A DNA stretch of 57,813 nucleotides from Rhodospirillaceae bacterium (GCA_016792585.1 JAEULB010000205.1:1-57813); one strand, 5' to 3'. Shown: positions 35,389 to 45,312, numbered from the stretch's first letter. Program-made: numbers and translations. Notes: a model not told the origin generated them from the sequence alone.

Positions 35389-36112
35389 CGCTGCCGATCA
35401 TCAGGAAGATCGGGCGCCGCCGCTCATCCGCCATCTCGGGATACTGCTTCAGCGCCTCGTCGGTGATGCCAGGCTCATGCATCCGCGTGATGGCGAAGCC
35501 GGCATCGATCAGCGTGTTCACATAGGTCGACAGCTGGCGGTGATACTTCACCACGCCGTCGGCGAACCAGTTCACGCGGCGCTCGCCTTCGACCTGATAA
35601 TCATCCACCGGCCAGTGCAGACGCCTGCTCTCGGCGTCGAGATGCCAAGCCTGCTCGGGCCGCGCGGTGAAGATAGGATGCTCGACGGTAAAGCAGAATG
35701 CACCGCCCGCCGGCAGCACTTTGTGCACCTCCGCAGCCAGCAGATCGAAGCGCTCGACATAGTGGAAGGCGAGCGTGCTGACGACGAGGTCGAAGGCGCC
35801 CGCTTCGAACCGCAGGTCCTCGATCGCTCCCCGGCGATACTCGATCCTGGGATCGGAGGTGCGCTCGGCGGCGGTCGCCAGCATCTTCTCGGAAAGATCT
35901 GTGCCGACGACCTTGGCAGCGCCCGCCTCGGCCAGGTAGCGGCAGAGCGCACCGAAGCCGCAGCCGAGGTCGAGCACGCGCTTTCCCTTGAGGTCGGGAA
36001 GGAGCGCCTGGAACAGCGGCCACTCGGGCGCGCCGGCGAGCCCTTCGGTCGAGCGCCTGAGCTTCGAGTAGCCGTCGAAGAAGCCGGGATCGTCGTAGAT
36101 GTTCTGCTTCAT
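35378..36112 (-). CDS. class I SAM-dependent methyltransferase
   Basis: This protein of about 244 residues has SAM-binding motif I VLDLGCGFGALCRYLAEAG (about 46-64), motif II VVGTDLSEKML, and LVVSTLAFHYVERFD, typical of UbiG/BioC-like small-molecule methyltransferases (Methyltransf_11/25). The substrate is unknown. The start is the ATG at 36112 (MKQNIYDDPGFFDGY), where the family begins; the open frame upstream is not methyltransferase-like. It follows the ThiE-like gene by 37 bases and probably ends the fba operon. Its 3' end overlaps the convergent Pro-rich gene by 11 bases. Confidence 0.85.
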   Translation of the reverse strand: MKQNIYDDPGFFDGYSKLRRSTEGLAGAPEWPLFQALLPDLKGKRVLDLGCGFGALCRYLAEAGAAKVVGTDLSEKMLATAAERTSDPRIEYRRGAIEDLRFEAGAFDLVVSTLAFHYVERFDLLAAEVHKVLPAGGAFCFTVEHPIFTARPEQAWHLDAESRRLHWPVDDYQVEGERRVNWFADGVVKYHRQLSTYVNTLIDAGFAITRMHEPGITDEALKQYPEMADERRRPIFLMIGSVRR

Positions 36113-36149
36113 GACCCGAGCCTTTGAGCGGCGCCGCGGCCGCGAAGGC

Positions 36150-36770
36150 TCAGGCGCCGGAGAAGAGTCTGTTGAAAGCCTTGACGGCGGCCGCGGCGCC
36201 ATCGGCATGCGACCACACGCCACCCGAGGCGGCGACGAAGTCGGCGCCTGCCTCGATCAGGGACCGGCTGTTGGCCGGCGTCATACCACCGACGGCGACG
36301 CAAGGCACCTCCATCAGCTCGCTCCACCAGCGAATGATCCCGGGATCGGCGAAAGCGGGCGACTGCTTGGTCGTGCTCGGGAAGAACGGGCCAAAGGAGA
36401 CGTAGTCGGCGTCATCCTCGGCCGCGTCGATCGCGACGTGGCGGGAGTTGCCGGCGGAGACGCCGATCATCCGGGTACCGCCGAGAAGCCGCCGTGCGCC
36501 GGCATAGGCTTCCGGCCTGTCGAGATGGACGCCGTCGCAGCCGAGCTCGGCGGCGAGTCCGGCATTGCCGTCGAGCATGAAGGCGATACCCCTCGCCTGC
36601 ACCAGCGGCATCAGCTTCGTCGCCGCCCGCCTGATGTCGTCGTCGGGGGCGCCGACGAGTCGGAGCTGGAAAGCGGCGACGTCGCCGGCGTCGAGTGCGC
36701 GCTCGAGCTCGGACGAAAACGCCGCCGGCTCGATCGCCGGCGGCGTGATCAGGTAGAGACGGCAGGTCAG
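36150..36770 (-). CDS. thiamine-phosphate synthase-like (ThiE/TenI) protein
   Basis: This TIM-barrel protein of about 206 residues begins RLYLITPP, the usual ThiE N-terminus, followed by AFQLRL (where ThiE has the VQLR strand), DGVHLDRPEAY (usual GVHLGQxD), DADYVSFGPFFPSTTK (ThiE GPxFxTxTK) and VAVGGMTPANSR near the phosphate site. ThiE joins HMP pyrophosphate and thiazole phosphate; TenI-like relatives can lack this activity. ThiE-like genes beside fba are common in alphaproteobacteria. No ATG, GTG or TTG lies near the expected N-terminus. The best candidate is a CTG at 36770, three bases after the fba stop, so the exact start is uncertain. Confidence 0.75.
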   Translation of the reverse strand: MTCRLYLITPPAIEPAAFSSELERALDAGDVAAFQLRLVGAPDDDIRRAATKLMPLVQARGIAFMLDGNAGLAAELGCDGVHLDRPEAYAGARRLLGGTRMIGVSAGNSRHVAIDAAEDDADYVSFGPFFPSTTKQSPAFADPGIIRWWSELMEVPCVAVGGMTPANSRSLIEAGADFVAASGGVWSHADGAAAAVKAFNRLFSGA

Positions 36771-36774
36771 CGGA

Positions 36775-37704
36775 TCAGGCCTTGTTCTGGAAGATCCGGA
36801 TGATGGTGTCGAGCATCGCCATCGCTTCCTTGACCGGGCGCTGGAAGGTGTTGCGGCCGATGATCGAGCCGGTGCCGCCGCCGTCGCGGATGCCGCGGAT
36901 CTCGTTGTAGAGGCCGTCGAGATCCTTCGCCTCGCCGCCGGAGAACACCACCAGCCGGCGGCCGTTGAAGGACGACTGCACGACATGGGCGACGCGCTCG
37001 GCGAGCGTCGACACCGGAATCTTCTGGCTCTCGTAGACCTTCTTCGCCGCGTCCAGTTCGAGGTGCTGGGTCGGCGGCTTCACCTTGATGATGTGCGCGC
37101 CAAGCAGCGCCGCCATGTGCGCGGCATAAGCGCAGATGTCGACCGCGGTCTCGCCCTGCTTGGAGAGCGTGCCGCCGCGCGGATAGGACCACACGACCGA
37201 GAGAAGGCCGTAGGACTTCGCCTCCGCCGACATCTCCTTGATCTCTTCCATCATATCGTAGGCCTTGTCGGAGCCCGGATAGATGGTGAAGCCGATCGCC
37301 GCGGCGCCGATGCGAAGCGCGTCCTTCACGGTGGCGGTCACCGCCTGGTTCGCCGCCTCCTTGTCGCGCGAGAGCGAGTTGGCCGAATTGGCCTTGAGGA
37401 TGGTCGGGATCGCGCCGGCGAAGGTGTCGGCGCCGGCCTCGAGCATGCCGAGCGGCGCCGCATAGGCGGACAGACCCGCGGCGATCGCCAGGCGGTAGTG
37501 GTAATGCGGGTCGTAGGCTGCGGGATTCGGCGCAAAGGACCGCGCCGGGCCGTGCTCGAAGCCCTGGTCGACCGGCAGGATAACCAGCTTGCCGGTGCCG
37601 CCGAGGCGCCCGTTCATCAGGATCCTGGCCAGGTTGGCCTTGGTACCCGGATTGTCGCTCTCGTAGTTGGCGAGGATCTTCTGGACGCGCTGGCTGATCT
37701 TCAT
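36775..37704 (-). CDS. fba: class I fructose-bisphosphate aldolase (DhnA type)
   Basis: This 309-residue archaeal/DhnA-type class I aldolase cleaves fructose 1,6-bisphosphate into dihydroxyacetone phosphate and glyceraldehyde 3-phosphate through a Schiff-base lysine. The family pattern is seen in LVILPVDQGFEHGP (about 41-54), AAIGFTIYPGS, VVWSYPRG, HIIKVKPP (the candidate Schiff-base lysine) and VVFSGGEAKD. Length is typical. It lies in a minus-strand carbon-metabolism cluster with gapA and transketolase, with 89 bases upstream that could hold its own promoter, and it is followed immediately by the ThiE-like gene. Confidence 0.93.
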   Translation of the reverse strand: MKISQRVQKILANYESDNPGTKANLARILMNGRLGGTGKLVILPVDQGFEHGPARSFAPNPAAYDPHYHYRLAIAAGLSAYAAPLGMLEAGADTFAGAIPTILKANSANSLSRDKEAANQAVTATVKDALRIGAAAIGFTIYPGSDKAYDMMEEIKEMSAEAKSYGLLSVVWSYPRGGTLSKQGETAVDICAYAAHMAALLGAHIIKVKPPTQHLELDAAKKVYESQKIPVSTLAERVAHVVQSSFNGRRLVVFSGGEAKDLDGLYNEIRGIRDGGGTGSIIGRNTFQRPVKEAMAMLDTIIRIFQNKA

Positions 37705-37793
37705 TTCTGGGGCTCCGGCGGGAACGGGAAAGCTTGGTTAAACGAGAGATCGCGGCTTGGCAACGGGTGCCGCAAGGGCCCGAAAAGGGCGCC

Positions 37794-38129
37794 TCAGGCC
37801 CGGCGCTTGTTCGGCTTGGCCTTGGCCTTCGCGGCTGCGGCCTTGGTCGCCTTCCTCTGGGCCGCCTTCTGCTTCGTCGTCGGTCCCGAGCGCTTCATCT
37901 TGGCGGCCGCCGCCTTGGTCGCCTTCTTCTGGGCCGCCTGCTGCTTGACGGTCCGGGGCTTGGCCGGCTTCTTCGCCTTGGTGAACTTGGGCTTGGCGTA
38001 GCTCTTGCCGCCGGCCGAGCTGGCTCCGGCATAGATCGGACTCACTTGGCGGGACTGGGCAAGTGCCTCGATTGGCAAGGCCGCGAAGAAGACGCCTGCG
38101 GCCACCAAGGCGGCAATCCAGTTCCGCAT
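37794..38129 (-). CDS. secreted Lys/Ala-rich small protein
   Basis: This 111-residue protein has a clear signal peptide (residues 1-24, MRNWIAALVAAGVFFAALPIEALA, cleaved after ALA) and a mature part of about 87 residues dominated by Lys, Ala and Pro. The tail holds two copies of a Q-(K/R)-K-A-T-K-A-A-A-A-K unit, like the C-terminal tails of histone H1-like proteins. The combination of an export signal and a nucleic-acid-binding-like tail is unusual. A strong ribosome binding site (GGGAGGGTTGG) lies directly upstream of the ATG. It sits between a small unknown gene and fba. The function is unknown; binding to envelope polyanions is one possibility. Confidence 0.75.
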   Translation of the reverse strand: MRNWIAALVAAGVFFAALPIEALAQSRQVSPIYAGASSAGGKSYAKPKFTKAKKPAKPRTVKQQAAQKKATKAAAAKMKRSGPTTKQKAAQRKATKAAAAKAKAKPNKRRA

Positions 38130-38149
38130 CCAACCCTCCCCCGCCGTGA

Positions 38150-38473
38150 TCATCGCTGCTTCGCAGCGAACATTTCGCGACAGGATGCAACGGGATCGCG
38201 TACCGAGCCAAGGTCGATATCGACGTCCATCGGCGGCAGGAGCCGCGCGCCCTTCGCGACGGCGATGGCGGCCAGCTTGTCGCGGACCTCGCCGGATCCA
38301 TGGAAAACGAGGTCGGTCAGCCCCTGACGGAGCGCCGCCAGCACGTCGCCGGGCCGGTCGGCGCAGTCGAGGATCGCGGTGAAGCCGGCGCCGGGCTCGG
38401 CCTCGGCGGCCAGCCGCACCAGGCTCTGGAAATAGAGCGGCCCCCAATAGGCGGCCGCTCCTGGCGGGCTCAA
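38150..38473 (-). CDS. small conserved-looking protein of unknown function, start uncertain
   Basis: From a TTG at 38473 the frame codes 107 residues ending DPVASCREMFAAKQR. The coding pattern clearly continues further upstream in the same frame, back to the gapA stop codon (about 30 more residues including PPVVIVHDLDQARSALRCAA and GRDIVLLSPPG). Alternating hydrophobic strands and helices suggest a small alpha/beta protein. In that extension no ATG, GTG or TTG exists; only an ATC at 38563 after GGCGGA and a CTG at 38533 are candidates. I do not recognise a family. It occupies the place where pgk is often found between gap and fba. Confidence 0.6.
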   Translation of the reverse strand: MSPPGAAAYWGPLYFQSLVRLAAEAEPGAGFTAILDCADRPGDVLAALRQGLTDLVFHGSGEVRDKLAAIAVAKGARLLPPMDVDIDLGSVRDPVASCREMFAAKQR

Positions 38474-38572
38474 GAGAACGATGTCCCGGCCGGCGGCGGC
38501 GGCGCATCGAAGCGCCGACCGCGCCTGGTCCAGGTCATGGACGATGACGACCGGCGGTCTGATGGCTCCGCC

Positions 38573-39580
38573 TTAGAGGCGGCCCATCGCCGCCGCGGTG
38601 TCCAGCATGCGGTTCGAGAAGCCCCACTCGTTGTCGTACCAGGAGAGCACGCGCACCAGCGTGCCGTCGATCACCTGGGTCTGCGTCGCATCGAAGGTCG
38701 AGGATGAGCTGTTGTGGTTGAAGTCGCAGGAGACGAGCTGCGCCTTGTTGACCGTGAGGATGCCTTTCAGACGGTTGTCCTTGGAGGCGGCCTCGATCGC
38801 GGCGTTGACCTCCTCGGCCGTCGTCTTCTTGGCGGCGACGAACTTGAGGTCGATGACGCTGACGTTCGCCGTCGGCACGCGGATCGAAGTGCCGTCGAGC
38901 TTGCCCTTGAGCTCCGGCAGCACGAGGCCCACGGCCTTCGCCGCGCCGGTCGAGGTCGGGATCATCGACAACGCGGCGGCGCGGGCCCGGCGCAGGTCCT
39001 TGTGCAGCGTGTCGACCGTCGACTGGTCGCCGGTATAGGCATGGATCGTGGTCATGAAGCCGCGCTCGATGCCGATCGCCTTGTTCAGCACATAGGCGAC
39101 CGGGGCGAGGCAGTTGGTCGTGCACGAGGCATTGGAGACGACCGTGTGCTCGGCCTTCAGCTGGTCGTGGTTGACGCCGTAGACGACGGTGAGGTCGACA
39201 CCGTCGGCCGGGGCCGAGACCAGCACGCGCTTGGCGCCCGCCTCGATGTGCTTACCCGCCGTCTCCTTCTTGGTGAAGATGCCGGTGCACTCGAGCGCCA
39301 CGTCGACCTTCAGGTCCTTCCACGGGAGCTTCGTCGGATCGCGTTCGGCGGTCACCTTGATCGGGCCCTGGCCGACATCCATCGTGTCGCCGGTGACCTT
39401 CACCTCGCCCGGGAAACGGCCATGCACCGAGTCGTAGGAGAAGAGATGCGCGTTGGCGTCGACCGGACCCAGATCGTTGATGCCGACGACCTTGAGGTCG
39501 GTGCGCTTGGACTCAGCCAGCGCGCGCAGCACGAGGCGGCCGATGCGCCCGAAGCCATTGATCGCCACACGTACAGCCAT
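38573..39580 (-). CDS. gapA: type I glyceraldehyde-3-phosphate dehydrogenase
   Basis: This 335-residue GAPDH oxidises glyceraldehyde 3-phosphate to 1,3-bisphosphoglycerate with NAD. The N-terminal Rossmann motif is INGFGRIGR (7-15), the active-site cysteine is C153 in [12 protein letters not shown], and the C-terminus holds [15 protein letters not shown]. All catalytic features and the length are standard. It is downstream of transketolase and the acetyltransferase gene on the same strand and upstream of fba, a glycolytic/Calvin-type cluster. The start is the ATG at 39580, preceded by a GGAGA-like site. Confidence 0.97.
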   Translation of the reverse strand: MAVRVAINGFGRIGRLVLRALAESKRTDLKVVGINDLGPVDANAHLFSYDSVHGRFPGEVKVTGDTMDVGQGPIKVTAERDPTKLPWKDLKVDVALECTGIFTKKETAGKHIEAGAKRVLVSAPADGVDLTVVYGVNHDQLKAEHTVVSNASCTTNCLAPVAYVLNKAIGIERGFMTTIHAYTGDQSTVDTLHKDLRRARAAALSMIPTSTGAAKAVGLVLPELKGKLDGTSIRVPTANVSVIDLKFVAAKKTTAEEVNAAIEAASKDNRLKGILTVNKAQLVSCDFNHNSSSSTFDATQTQVIDGTLVRVLSWYDNEWGFSNRMLDTAAAMGRL

Positions 39581-39608
39581 TGAAAGTCTCCGCGGTTTCT
39601 TGGGGAGG

Positions 39609-40142
39609 TCAGTTGAAGCGTGCCGGGTCGTGCCGATAGACGTAGACCTTGTCCTCAGGCCCGAAGAAATCGGTCAGGCCCTCGCGCGCCGCACCGAGGC
39701 GCTCGGCGACGCGGATCGAGGGCGCGTTGTTCGGGTTGATCAGGCTGATGAGCCGCTTGGCCCTGAGCTGGCCGAAGCCGACACGGCCAGTCGCCAGCGC
39801 CGCCTCGGTCGCGTAGCCCTTGCCCCAATAGGGCTTGTTCAGCGTCCAGGCGATCTCGATGTCGGGCCAGGTCTCGGGATGCAGGAGGCCGATGCGGCCG
39901 ACCAGCTTGCCCGAGGACTTCTCCTCGACCGCGTAGGGACCGTAGCCGCGCATCACCCAATGGCCGAGCGTGCGCGCGATATGGCCCCAGACGTCGATCC
40001 TCTTGGTCAGCTGGCCGCCGACATACTTGGTGACCTCGGCATCCGCCAGCATCCCGGCGAGCGCGTCCATGTCGTCGTGCGTGTAGTGCCGGAGCACCAG
40101 CCGCTCGGTCTCGATCCGCTCCGGAACGAGGAGCTTCATCAT
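39609..40142 (-). CDS. GNAT-family N-acetyltransferase
   Basis: This 177-residue acetyltransferase of the RimJ/RimL-like branch begins [21 protein letters not shown], a typical start for this branch. The acetyl-CoA-binding region reads [23 protein letters not shown] (split, about 103-125), followed by [17 protein letters not shown]. The substrate is unknown; relatives acetylate ribosomal proteins or small amines. The start codon overlaps the transketolase stop by one base (TGATG), with a second ATG immediately after, so translation is coupled. An acetyltransferase between tkt and gapA is not part of the usual operon. Confidence 0.88.
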   Translation of the reverse strand: MMKLLVPERIETERLVLRHYTHDDMDALAGMLADAEVTKYVGGQLTKRIDVWGHIARTLGHWVMRGYGPYAVEEKSSGKLVGRIGLLHPETWPDIEIAWTLNKPYWGKGYATEAALATGRVGFGQLRAKRLISLINPNNAPSIRVAERLGAAREGLTDFFGPEDKVYVYRHDPARFN

Positions 40143-42109
40143 CAGAGGCGGGCCTTCACCGCAGCGACCGTCGCCTCGGGCGTGATGCCGAAGTGCTTGT
40201 AGAGCGCCTCCGCCGGCGCCGAGGCGCCGAAGCCGGTCATGCCGATGAAGGCGCCCTTGTCGCCGATGTAGGGCTCCCAGCCCTGCTTCACGCCAGCCTC
40301 GATCGCGACGCGCACGCCCGAACCCAGCACCTGGCTGCGATAGCTCTCGGGCTGCGCGTCGAACAGCGACCAGCACGGCATCGAGACCACGGCGGTCGGC
40401 ACGCCACCCGCTTCCAGCTTCTCGCGCGCCTTGATCGCGATCGAGACTTCGGAGCCGGTGGCGATCAGCGTCGCCTTGCGGGCAGCGCTCGCCTCGGCCA
40501 GCACATAGGCGCCGCGGGCCGAGCGGTTCTCTTCCGCGTGCGTCGTCCTGACCGTCGGCAGCGCCTGGCGCGTCAGTACCAGGATCGACGGCGTCTTCGC
40601 CGACGCCAGCGCCAGCGCCCAGCACTCGGCGGTCTCGACCGTGTCGGCCGGGCGGAAGACATGCAGGTTCGGGATGCAGCGGAGCGCCGCGAGATGCTCG
40701 ACCGGCTGGTGGGTCGGGCCGTCCTCGCCGAGGCCGATCGAGTCGTGCGTCATCACATAGACGACGCGGATGCCCATCAACGCGGAGAGGCGGATCGACG
40801 GCCGGCAATAGTCGGTGAAGGTGAGGAAGGTGCCGCCATAGGGAACGATGCCCCCATGCAGCGCCATGCCGTTCATCGCCGCGGCCATGCCGTGCTCGCG
40901 CACGCCATAGTGGATGTAGGCGCCGCCATAGGCGCCCTTCTTGATGACCGCCTGCGACTTGGCCTTGGTGTTGTTGGAGCCGGTGAGATCGGCTGAGCCG
41001 CCGATCAGCTCAGGCATCACCGGCGCCAGCACCTCGAGCGTGTTGCCCGACGACTGACGGCTGGCGAGCGCCTGCGCCTTCTCGGACGCTTCCTTCTTGA
41101 AGGCCTGGATAGTGCCCGCCACCGTTTCCGGCAGCTCGCCCGCGATCACGCGATCGAACTCGCCCGCGGTGTTGGCGGCACCATGGCGCTTGGCCCAGGC
41201 ATCGAAGTCCTTGGCGCCGCGGCCGCCGAGCTTCCGCCATTCGGCGAGGATCGGCTCCGGGACCGAGAACGGCGGCGCGGACCATCCGAGCTGCGCGCGC
41301 GCGCCCTCGATCTCCTTGGCGCCGAGCGGCGAGCCGTGGGTGGACGCGGTGCCGGCCTTGGTCGGAGCGCCCTTGCCGATGATCGTCTTGCAGGCGATCA
41401 GCGACGGCTCGGCCGTCTTCTTCGCCGCCTCGATCGCCTTGGCGATCGCCTCGGGGTCGTGGCCGTCGATCGCCTGCACGTGCCACTTGGACGCCTTGAA
41501 GCGGGCGAGCTGGTCGTCGTCGACCGAGAGGTTGGTGCCGCCGTCGATGGAGATCGAGTTGTCGTCGAACAGCACGATCAGGCGGCCGAGGCCGAGATGG
41601 CCGGCGAGGCTGATCGCCTCGTGGCTGATGCCTTCCATCAGGCATCCGTCGCCGGCGATCACATAGGTGTAATGGTCGACGAGGTCGGAGCCGAAGCGAG
41701 CCTGCAGGATGCGTTCTGCGAGCGCCATGCCGACCGAGTTGCCGAGTCCCTGACCGAGCGGGCCCGTCGTGGTCTCAATGCCGGCGGCGTGGCCGTACTC
41801 GGGATGGCCGGCGGTCTTGCTGCCGAGCTGCCGGAAGTTCCGGAGCTCATCCATCGTCATGTCGGCATAGCCGGTCAGATGGAGCAGCGAATAGAGCAGC
41901 ATCGAGCCGTGGCCGGCCGACAGCACGAAGCGATCGCGGTCGGGCCAGTCCGGATGCGCCGGGTCGTATTTGAGGAAGCGGGTGAACAGGACGGTCGCCA
42001 CGTCCGCCATGCCCATCGGCATGCCGGGATGGCCGGATTTCGCCTGCTCGACGGCATCCATGGAAAGCGCCCGGATGGCGTTGGCGAGGTCGTCGTGGCG
42101 CACGGTCAC
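40142..42109 (-). CDS. tkt: transketolase
   Basis: This protein of about 655 residues is a thiamine-diphosphate enzyme of the pentose phosphate and Calvin pathways that moves two-carbon units between sugar phosphates. Signatures include [19 protein letters not shown] near the N-terminus, the ThDP motif [32 protein letters not shown] (split, about 148-180), and the phosphate-site segment [21 protein letters not shown]. The start is taken at the GTG at 42109, which gives the normal N-terminus; a second GTG two codons on is possible. It lies 100 bases after the mlrC-like gene, so it may have its own promoter. Confidence 0.95.
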   Translation of the reverse strand: MTVRHDDLANAIRALSMDAVEQAKSGHPGMPMGMADVATVLFTRFLKYDPAHPDWPDRDRFVLSAGHGSMLLYSLLHLTGYADMTMDELRNFRQLGSKTAGHPEYGHAAGIETTTGPLGQGLGNSVGMALAERILQARFGSDLVDHYTYVIAGDGCLMEGISHEAISLAGHLGLGRLIVLFDDNSISIDGGTNLSVDDDQLARFKASKWHVQAIDGHDPEAIAKAIEAAKKTAEPSLIACKTIIGKGAPTKAGTASTHGSPLGAKEIEGARAQLGWSAPPFSVPEPILAEWRKLGGRGAKDFDAWAKRHGAANTAGEFDRVIAGELPETVAGTIQAFKKEASEKAQALASRQSSGNTLEVLAPVMPELIGGSADLTGSNNTKAKSQAVIKKGAYGGAYIHYGVREHGMAAAMNGMALHGGIVPYGGTFLTFTDYCRPSIRLSALMGIRVVYVMTHDSIGLGEDGPTHQPVEHLAALRCIPNLHVFRPADTVETAECWALALASAKTPSILVLTRQALPTVRTTHAEENRSARGAYVLAEASAARKATLIATGSEVSIAIKAREKLEAGGVPTAVVSMPCWSLFDAQPESYRSQVLGSGVRVAIEAGVKQGWEPYIGDKGAFIGMTGFGASAPAEALYKHFGITPEATVAAVKARL

Positions 42110-42209
42110 GGGGAGGGTCCGTCGGCTCGGGATCGGGCCCGGAAAATGCCGGGTAGAGCCCGCCCCGTCAACCTGCGGGAATGCCGCGAAAACAGGCCGT
42201 GAACACCCG

Positions 42210-43721
42210 CTAGTCGGGAGCCCAAATTGTGTCCGGATCGAGGGGGAAGATCGGCCGGGGGCAGCGCTTAAAGCCGAATCGGGAGAGGACGGGCATGTTG
42301 AGGCCGGGGACGTCGATGTTGTGTATCCGCTCGTTGGGGAACCACTGGTCGAAGGCGGCGCGGAAGTGCCCACGCGACTTCACCACCACGGTGCGGGCGG
42401 CGGCGATGTCGATCCCGAACATCTCGAAATAGACGGTGTCGAGCATCTGGAGGCGGATCGAGTTCACCACTTGCCTCAAGCCCCCGATCTCGAGCAGCGC
42501 CGAGGGGCCCAGGTTCATCGTCCGGCCGGCGAAGATGCCGCGACGGCCGACGCAAGTGCCGTCATGGAGCTTGAGGATCTTCGCCTCGGCCTCGTAGGGC
42601 TCGGAGAGCTCGTTGGTCTCCTCGCGGTTGAAGCGGGCGCGGAAGGTGGCGCCTTCCCCTAAGCGATGCGCCTCGGCCGCGAGCGGCGGATCGAAGAAGG
42701 TGCCGAGGATCACGCCCTCGGCCTTTGCCGCGTGAAGCCCCTTCAGGATCCAGGTGGTGTTGCCGCGCCCGCCGCCGCCGGGATTGTCGGCGACGTCGGC
42801 GAGGAGCTGCGGCGGCAGCGTGCGATCGCGGCCGGTCTTCACCGCGAGCGCCACCGCATCGTCGAGGCTCATCATCTCCGGCACGTAGCGCTGGCGGTCG
42901 GCCCAGCAGGCGATAGCGATGTCGCGTGCGACCTCCCTCGCCTTCGCCTTTCCGGCGCGCGAGGAGACCACCACCGACATGCCGTTCTTCGGCGTGTCGC
43001 CGTTGGTGAAGCCCGAGAGGATCGTCACGTTGACGATGTCGCGGTCCTTCTTCGACTTTCCGTAGCGGAGGATGTCGGCATAGGGGCCGGCATCGGTGTT
43101 CTGGGTGATCGAGGGCGGGATCAGCGGCAGCTTGATGAAGTGCGAGGCGGGCTTCATGCCGGCCCACATCTCGCGCACCACCTCGGCCGCCTCGACACCC
43201 CGCTCTTCCATATCGACATGCGGGTTGGTGACGTAGCCGATCAGCACGTCGACCGCGTCGACCATCCGTTGCGAGCAGTTGGCGTGGAGGTCGAGCGTCG
43301 CGACGACCGGCACATCGGGACCCACCAGCGCGCGCACCATCTCGAACACGGTCGCGTCCGGATCGTCGTCGCCGGTCGCGGTCGCAGCACCATGCTCGGG
43401 CAGATAGACCGCATCCACGGGAAGCGCCGCCTTCAGGCCCGCCCGCATCTTGTCGACCACCGCCTCGAAGAAACGCTGGTCGACCGGCCCGCTGGCGCCG
43501 CCAGCTGTCATCAGGATCGGCACGGGCTGCCAGGCCCCGTGCCGATCCATCTCCTTGACGAAGCCTCGCATCTCCGGCGGCGACTCCGGCGCTGCTGCTC
43601 TCAAGTCGCGGCCGAAGGCCTCGCCTTCGAGCCACATGTAGTCCCTGAACTCCGCCTCGGTCGCGACCGGCGCATGGCCGTTCGACTCGAGCGAGAACCC
43701 GAGGAGGGCGACCCGCTTCAC
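42210..43721 (-). CDS. MlrC-family (M81) metallopeptidase
   Basis: This 503-residue homolog of microcystinase C belongs to peptidase family M81. The N-terminal domain has [16 protein letters not shown] (H110) and [18 protein letters not shown] (D144, H146), which match the zinc-binding positions. The C-terminal domain has [18 protein letters not shown], the family signature. MlrC-like enzymes hydrolyse short peptides; the many homologs in soil and water alphaproteobacteria probably act on unknown peptides or amides. It is separated by one base from the peptide-type solute-binding protein gene upstream, which suggests uptake and breakdown of the same compound. No permease genes are present here. 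Confidence 0.87.
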   Translation of the reverse strand: MKRVALLGFSLESNGHAPVATEAEFRDYMWLEGEAFGRDLRAAAPESPPEMRGFVKEMDRHGAWQPVPILMTAGGASGPVDQRFFEAVVDKMRAGLKAALPVDAVYLPEHGAATATGDDDPDATVFEMVRALVGPDVPVVATLDLHANCSQRMVDAVDVLIGYVTNPHVDMEERGVEAAEVVREMWAGMKPASHFIKLPLIPPSITQNTDAGPYADILRYGKSKKDRDIVNVTILSGFTNGDTPKNGMSVVVSSRAGKAKAREVARDIAIACWADRQRYVPEMMSLDDAVALAVKTGRDRTLPPQLLADVADNPGGGGRGNTTWILKGLHAAKAEGVILGTFFDPPLAAEAHRLGEGATFRARFNREETNELSEPYEAEAKILKLHDGTCVGRRGIFAGRTMNLGPSALLEIGGLRQVVNSIRLQMLDTVYFEMFGIDIAAARTVVVKSRGHFRAAFDQWFPNERIHNIDVPGLNMPVLSRFGFKRCPRPIFPLDPDTIWAPD

Positions 43722-43722
43722 C

Positions 43723-45312
43723 TCAGCGCTTCGAGACGTTCCAGAGGACCGGGCTCGGCACCTCGATCATGCCCTCGACGTTCGTGCGATAGGCGACTGG
43801 CCGCGTGATCTGGCCCATCGGCAGGTAGGGGATCGTCTCGATCGCGCGGATCTGGATCTGCTCGGTGATCGCCTTGCGCTTGCCGGCATCCACTTCCTTC
43901 GCCCAGCCCGAGAGCAGGCCGTTCATCTTTTCGTCGCAGGCCCAGCCGACGAAGCCGGTGCCGCCGCAGGGCATCGGCAGCGCGAAGTTCGTGACCGGGC
44001 TAGAGAAGCGGAAGCCGAAGGCGGTCGAGACGAACATGCTCCAGCCGCCCTTGTCCGGCGCGTCCTTCTTCACGCGCCTGGCGGTGATCGTGGCCCAGTC
44101 GCTGAGCTGCAGGTCGACGTTGACGCCGGCGTCCTTGAGACGTGCGGCCAGCACCTGGGTGATGTCGCGCAGCACCTGCAGGTCGTTCGGCTGCAGCACG
44201 ACCACCGGCTCGCCCTTGTAGCCGGCCTTCGCCAGCAGCTCCTTGGCCTTCGCGATGTTCGGCTTCTGGAAGTCGGAGCTGCCCGCCTCGGTCTCGTTGG
44301 ACGAGCCGCAGCCGACCCAGGAGAAGCAGCGCCGCCAATAGGCCGGATCGCCGGCGGAGGCCTGCATGTACTCGTCCTGGGCGGCGATGTAGAGCAGCGC
44401 CTGGCGGCCTTCGGGCTTGTCGAAGGGCGGATGCAGATGGTTCGGGCGGAGGTAAGCGATCTCGCCGAACGGGTTGTGCACCTTCACCACGACGTCCTTG
44501 TTGCGCTTGAGCATCGGCAGCAGGTCGGTCGGCGGTTGCTCGAAGATGTCGACCTCGCCGGCGTTCAGCGCCGCCGCCGCGGTCGCGGCATCCGGGATGA
44601 TCACCCACTCGACGCGGTCGACCTTCACCTGCTTGCCGCCGGCGAAGAGGCTGGCCGGCTCGCTGCGCGGTACGTAGTCCTGGTTCTTGACGTAGACGAC
44701 CTTGCTGCCCGGAACCCAGCCCTCGCGCGAGAAGCGGAAGGGGCCGGAGCCGATCACCTCGGTGATCGCCGCGTTCGGATCGGTCTTCGCCTCCTGCTCG
44801 CGCATGACGAAGGCCGCGTAGGAGCCGTCCTTGGCGAGCGAGTCGAGCACGAGGCCCCACGGCTCCTTCAGCGTCAGCGTGAAGGTTCGGTCGTCGACCG
44901 CGGCCAGCTGCATGCCGAGGCCCCGGAGGATCGTTCCATTGGAGTCGCGCGCCGCCCAGCGGGTGATCGACGGGATGACATCGGCGGTGGTCACCGGCCG
45001 GCCGTCATGGAACTTGAGCCCGGCACGGAGCGTGAAGCGATAAACGAGACCGTCCGGCGAGACGGTGTAGGCCTCGACCATCTGCGGCATCGGGCGATAG
45101 TCGCGGTCGTAGGCGAACAGCATGTCGTAGACCATGTACGCATGCTGGCCGGTGATGGCGGCCGTGTTGGTGATCGGATCGACGACCTTGAGGTCGGCGT
45201 GCGGCACGTAGCGGATCACGCTCTGCGCCGCCCCGGGCGCCGGCCCGAGAGTCAGCGCCATCATCCCCAGCATCGCCGCCGCCAGCGTCACGTTGCGCAT
45301 CGTCCTATGCAT
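43723..45312 (-). CDS. ABC transporter solute-binding protein, peptide/opine type (SBP_bac_5)
   Basis: This 529-residue periplasmic binding protein of the DppA/OppA family has a signal peptide (about residues 5-30, ending PAPGAAQ), then VIRYVPHADLKVVDPITNT and LKFHDGRPVTTADVIPSI, the family signature for cluster 5 binding proteins. It should capture oligopeptides or related ligands for an ABC importer whose permease and ATPase genes are not in this window. It is co-transcribed with the MlrC-like peptidase. An in-frame ATG four codons in (MRNVTL) is an equally good start. The 113-base divergent gap upstream holds an inverted repeat next to the HD gene. Confidence 0.9.
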   Translation of the reverse strand: MHRTMRNVTLAAAMLGMMALTLGPAPGAAQSVIRYVPHADLKVVDPITNTAAITGQHAYMVYDMLFAYDRDYRPMPQMVEAYTVSPDGLVYRFTLRAGLKFHDGRPVTTADVIPSITRWAARDSNGTILRGLGMQLAAVDDRTFTLTLKEPWGLVLDSLAKDGSYAAFVMREQEAKTDPNAAITEVIGSGPFRFSREGWVPGSKVVYVKNQDYVPRSEPASLFAGGKQVKVDRVEWVIIPDAATAAAALNAGEVDIFEQPPTDLLPMLKRNKDVVVKVHNPFGEIAYLRPNHLHPPFDKPEGRQALLYIAAQDEYMQASAGDPAYWRRCFSWVGCGSSNETEAGSSDFQKPNIAKAKELLAKAGYKGEPVVVLQPNDLQVLRDITQVLAARLKDAGVNVDLQLSDWATITARRVKKDAPDKGGWSMFVSTAFGFRFSSPVTNFALPMPCGGTGFVGWACDEKMNGLLSGWAKEVDAGKRKAITEQIQIRAIETIPYLPMGQITRPVAYRTNVEGMIEVPSPVLWNVSKR

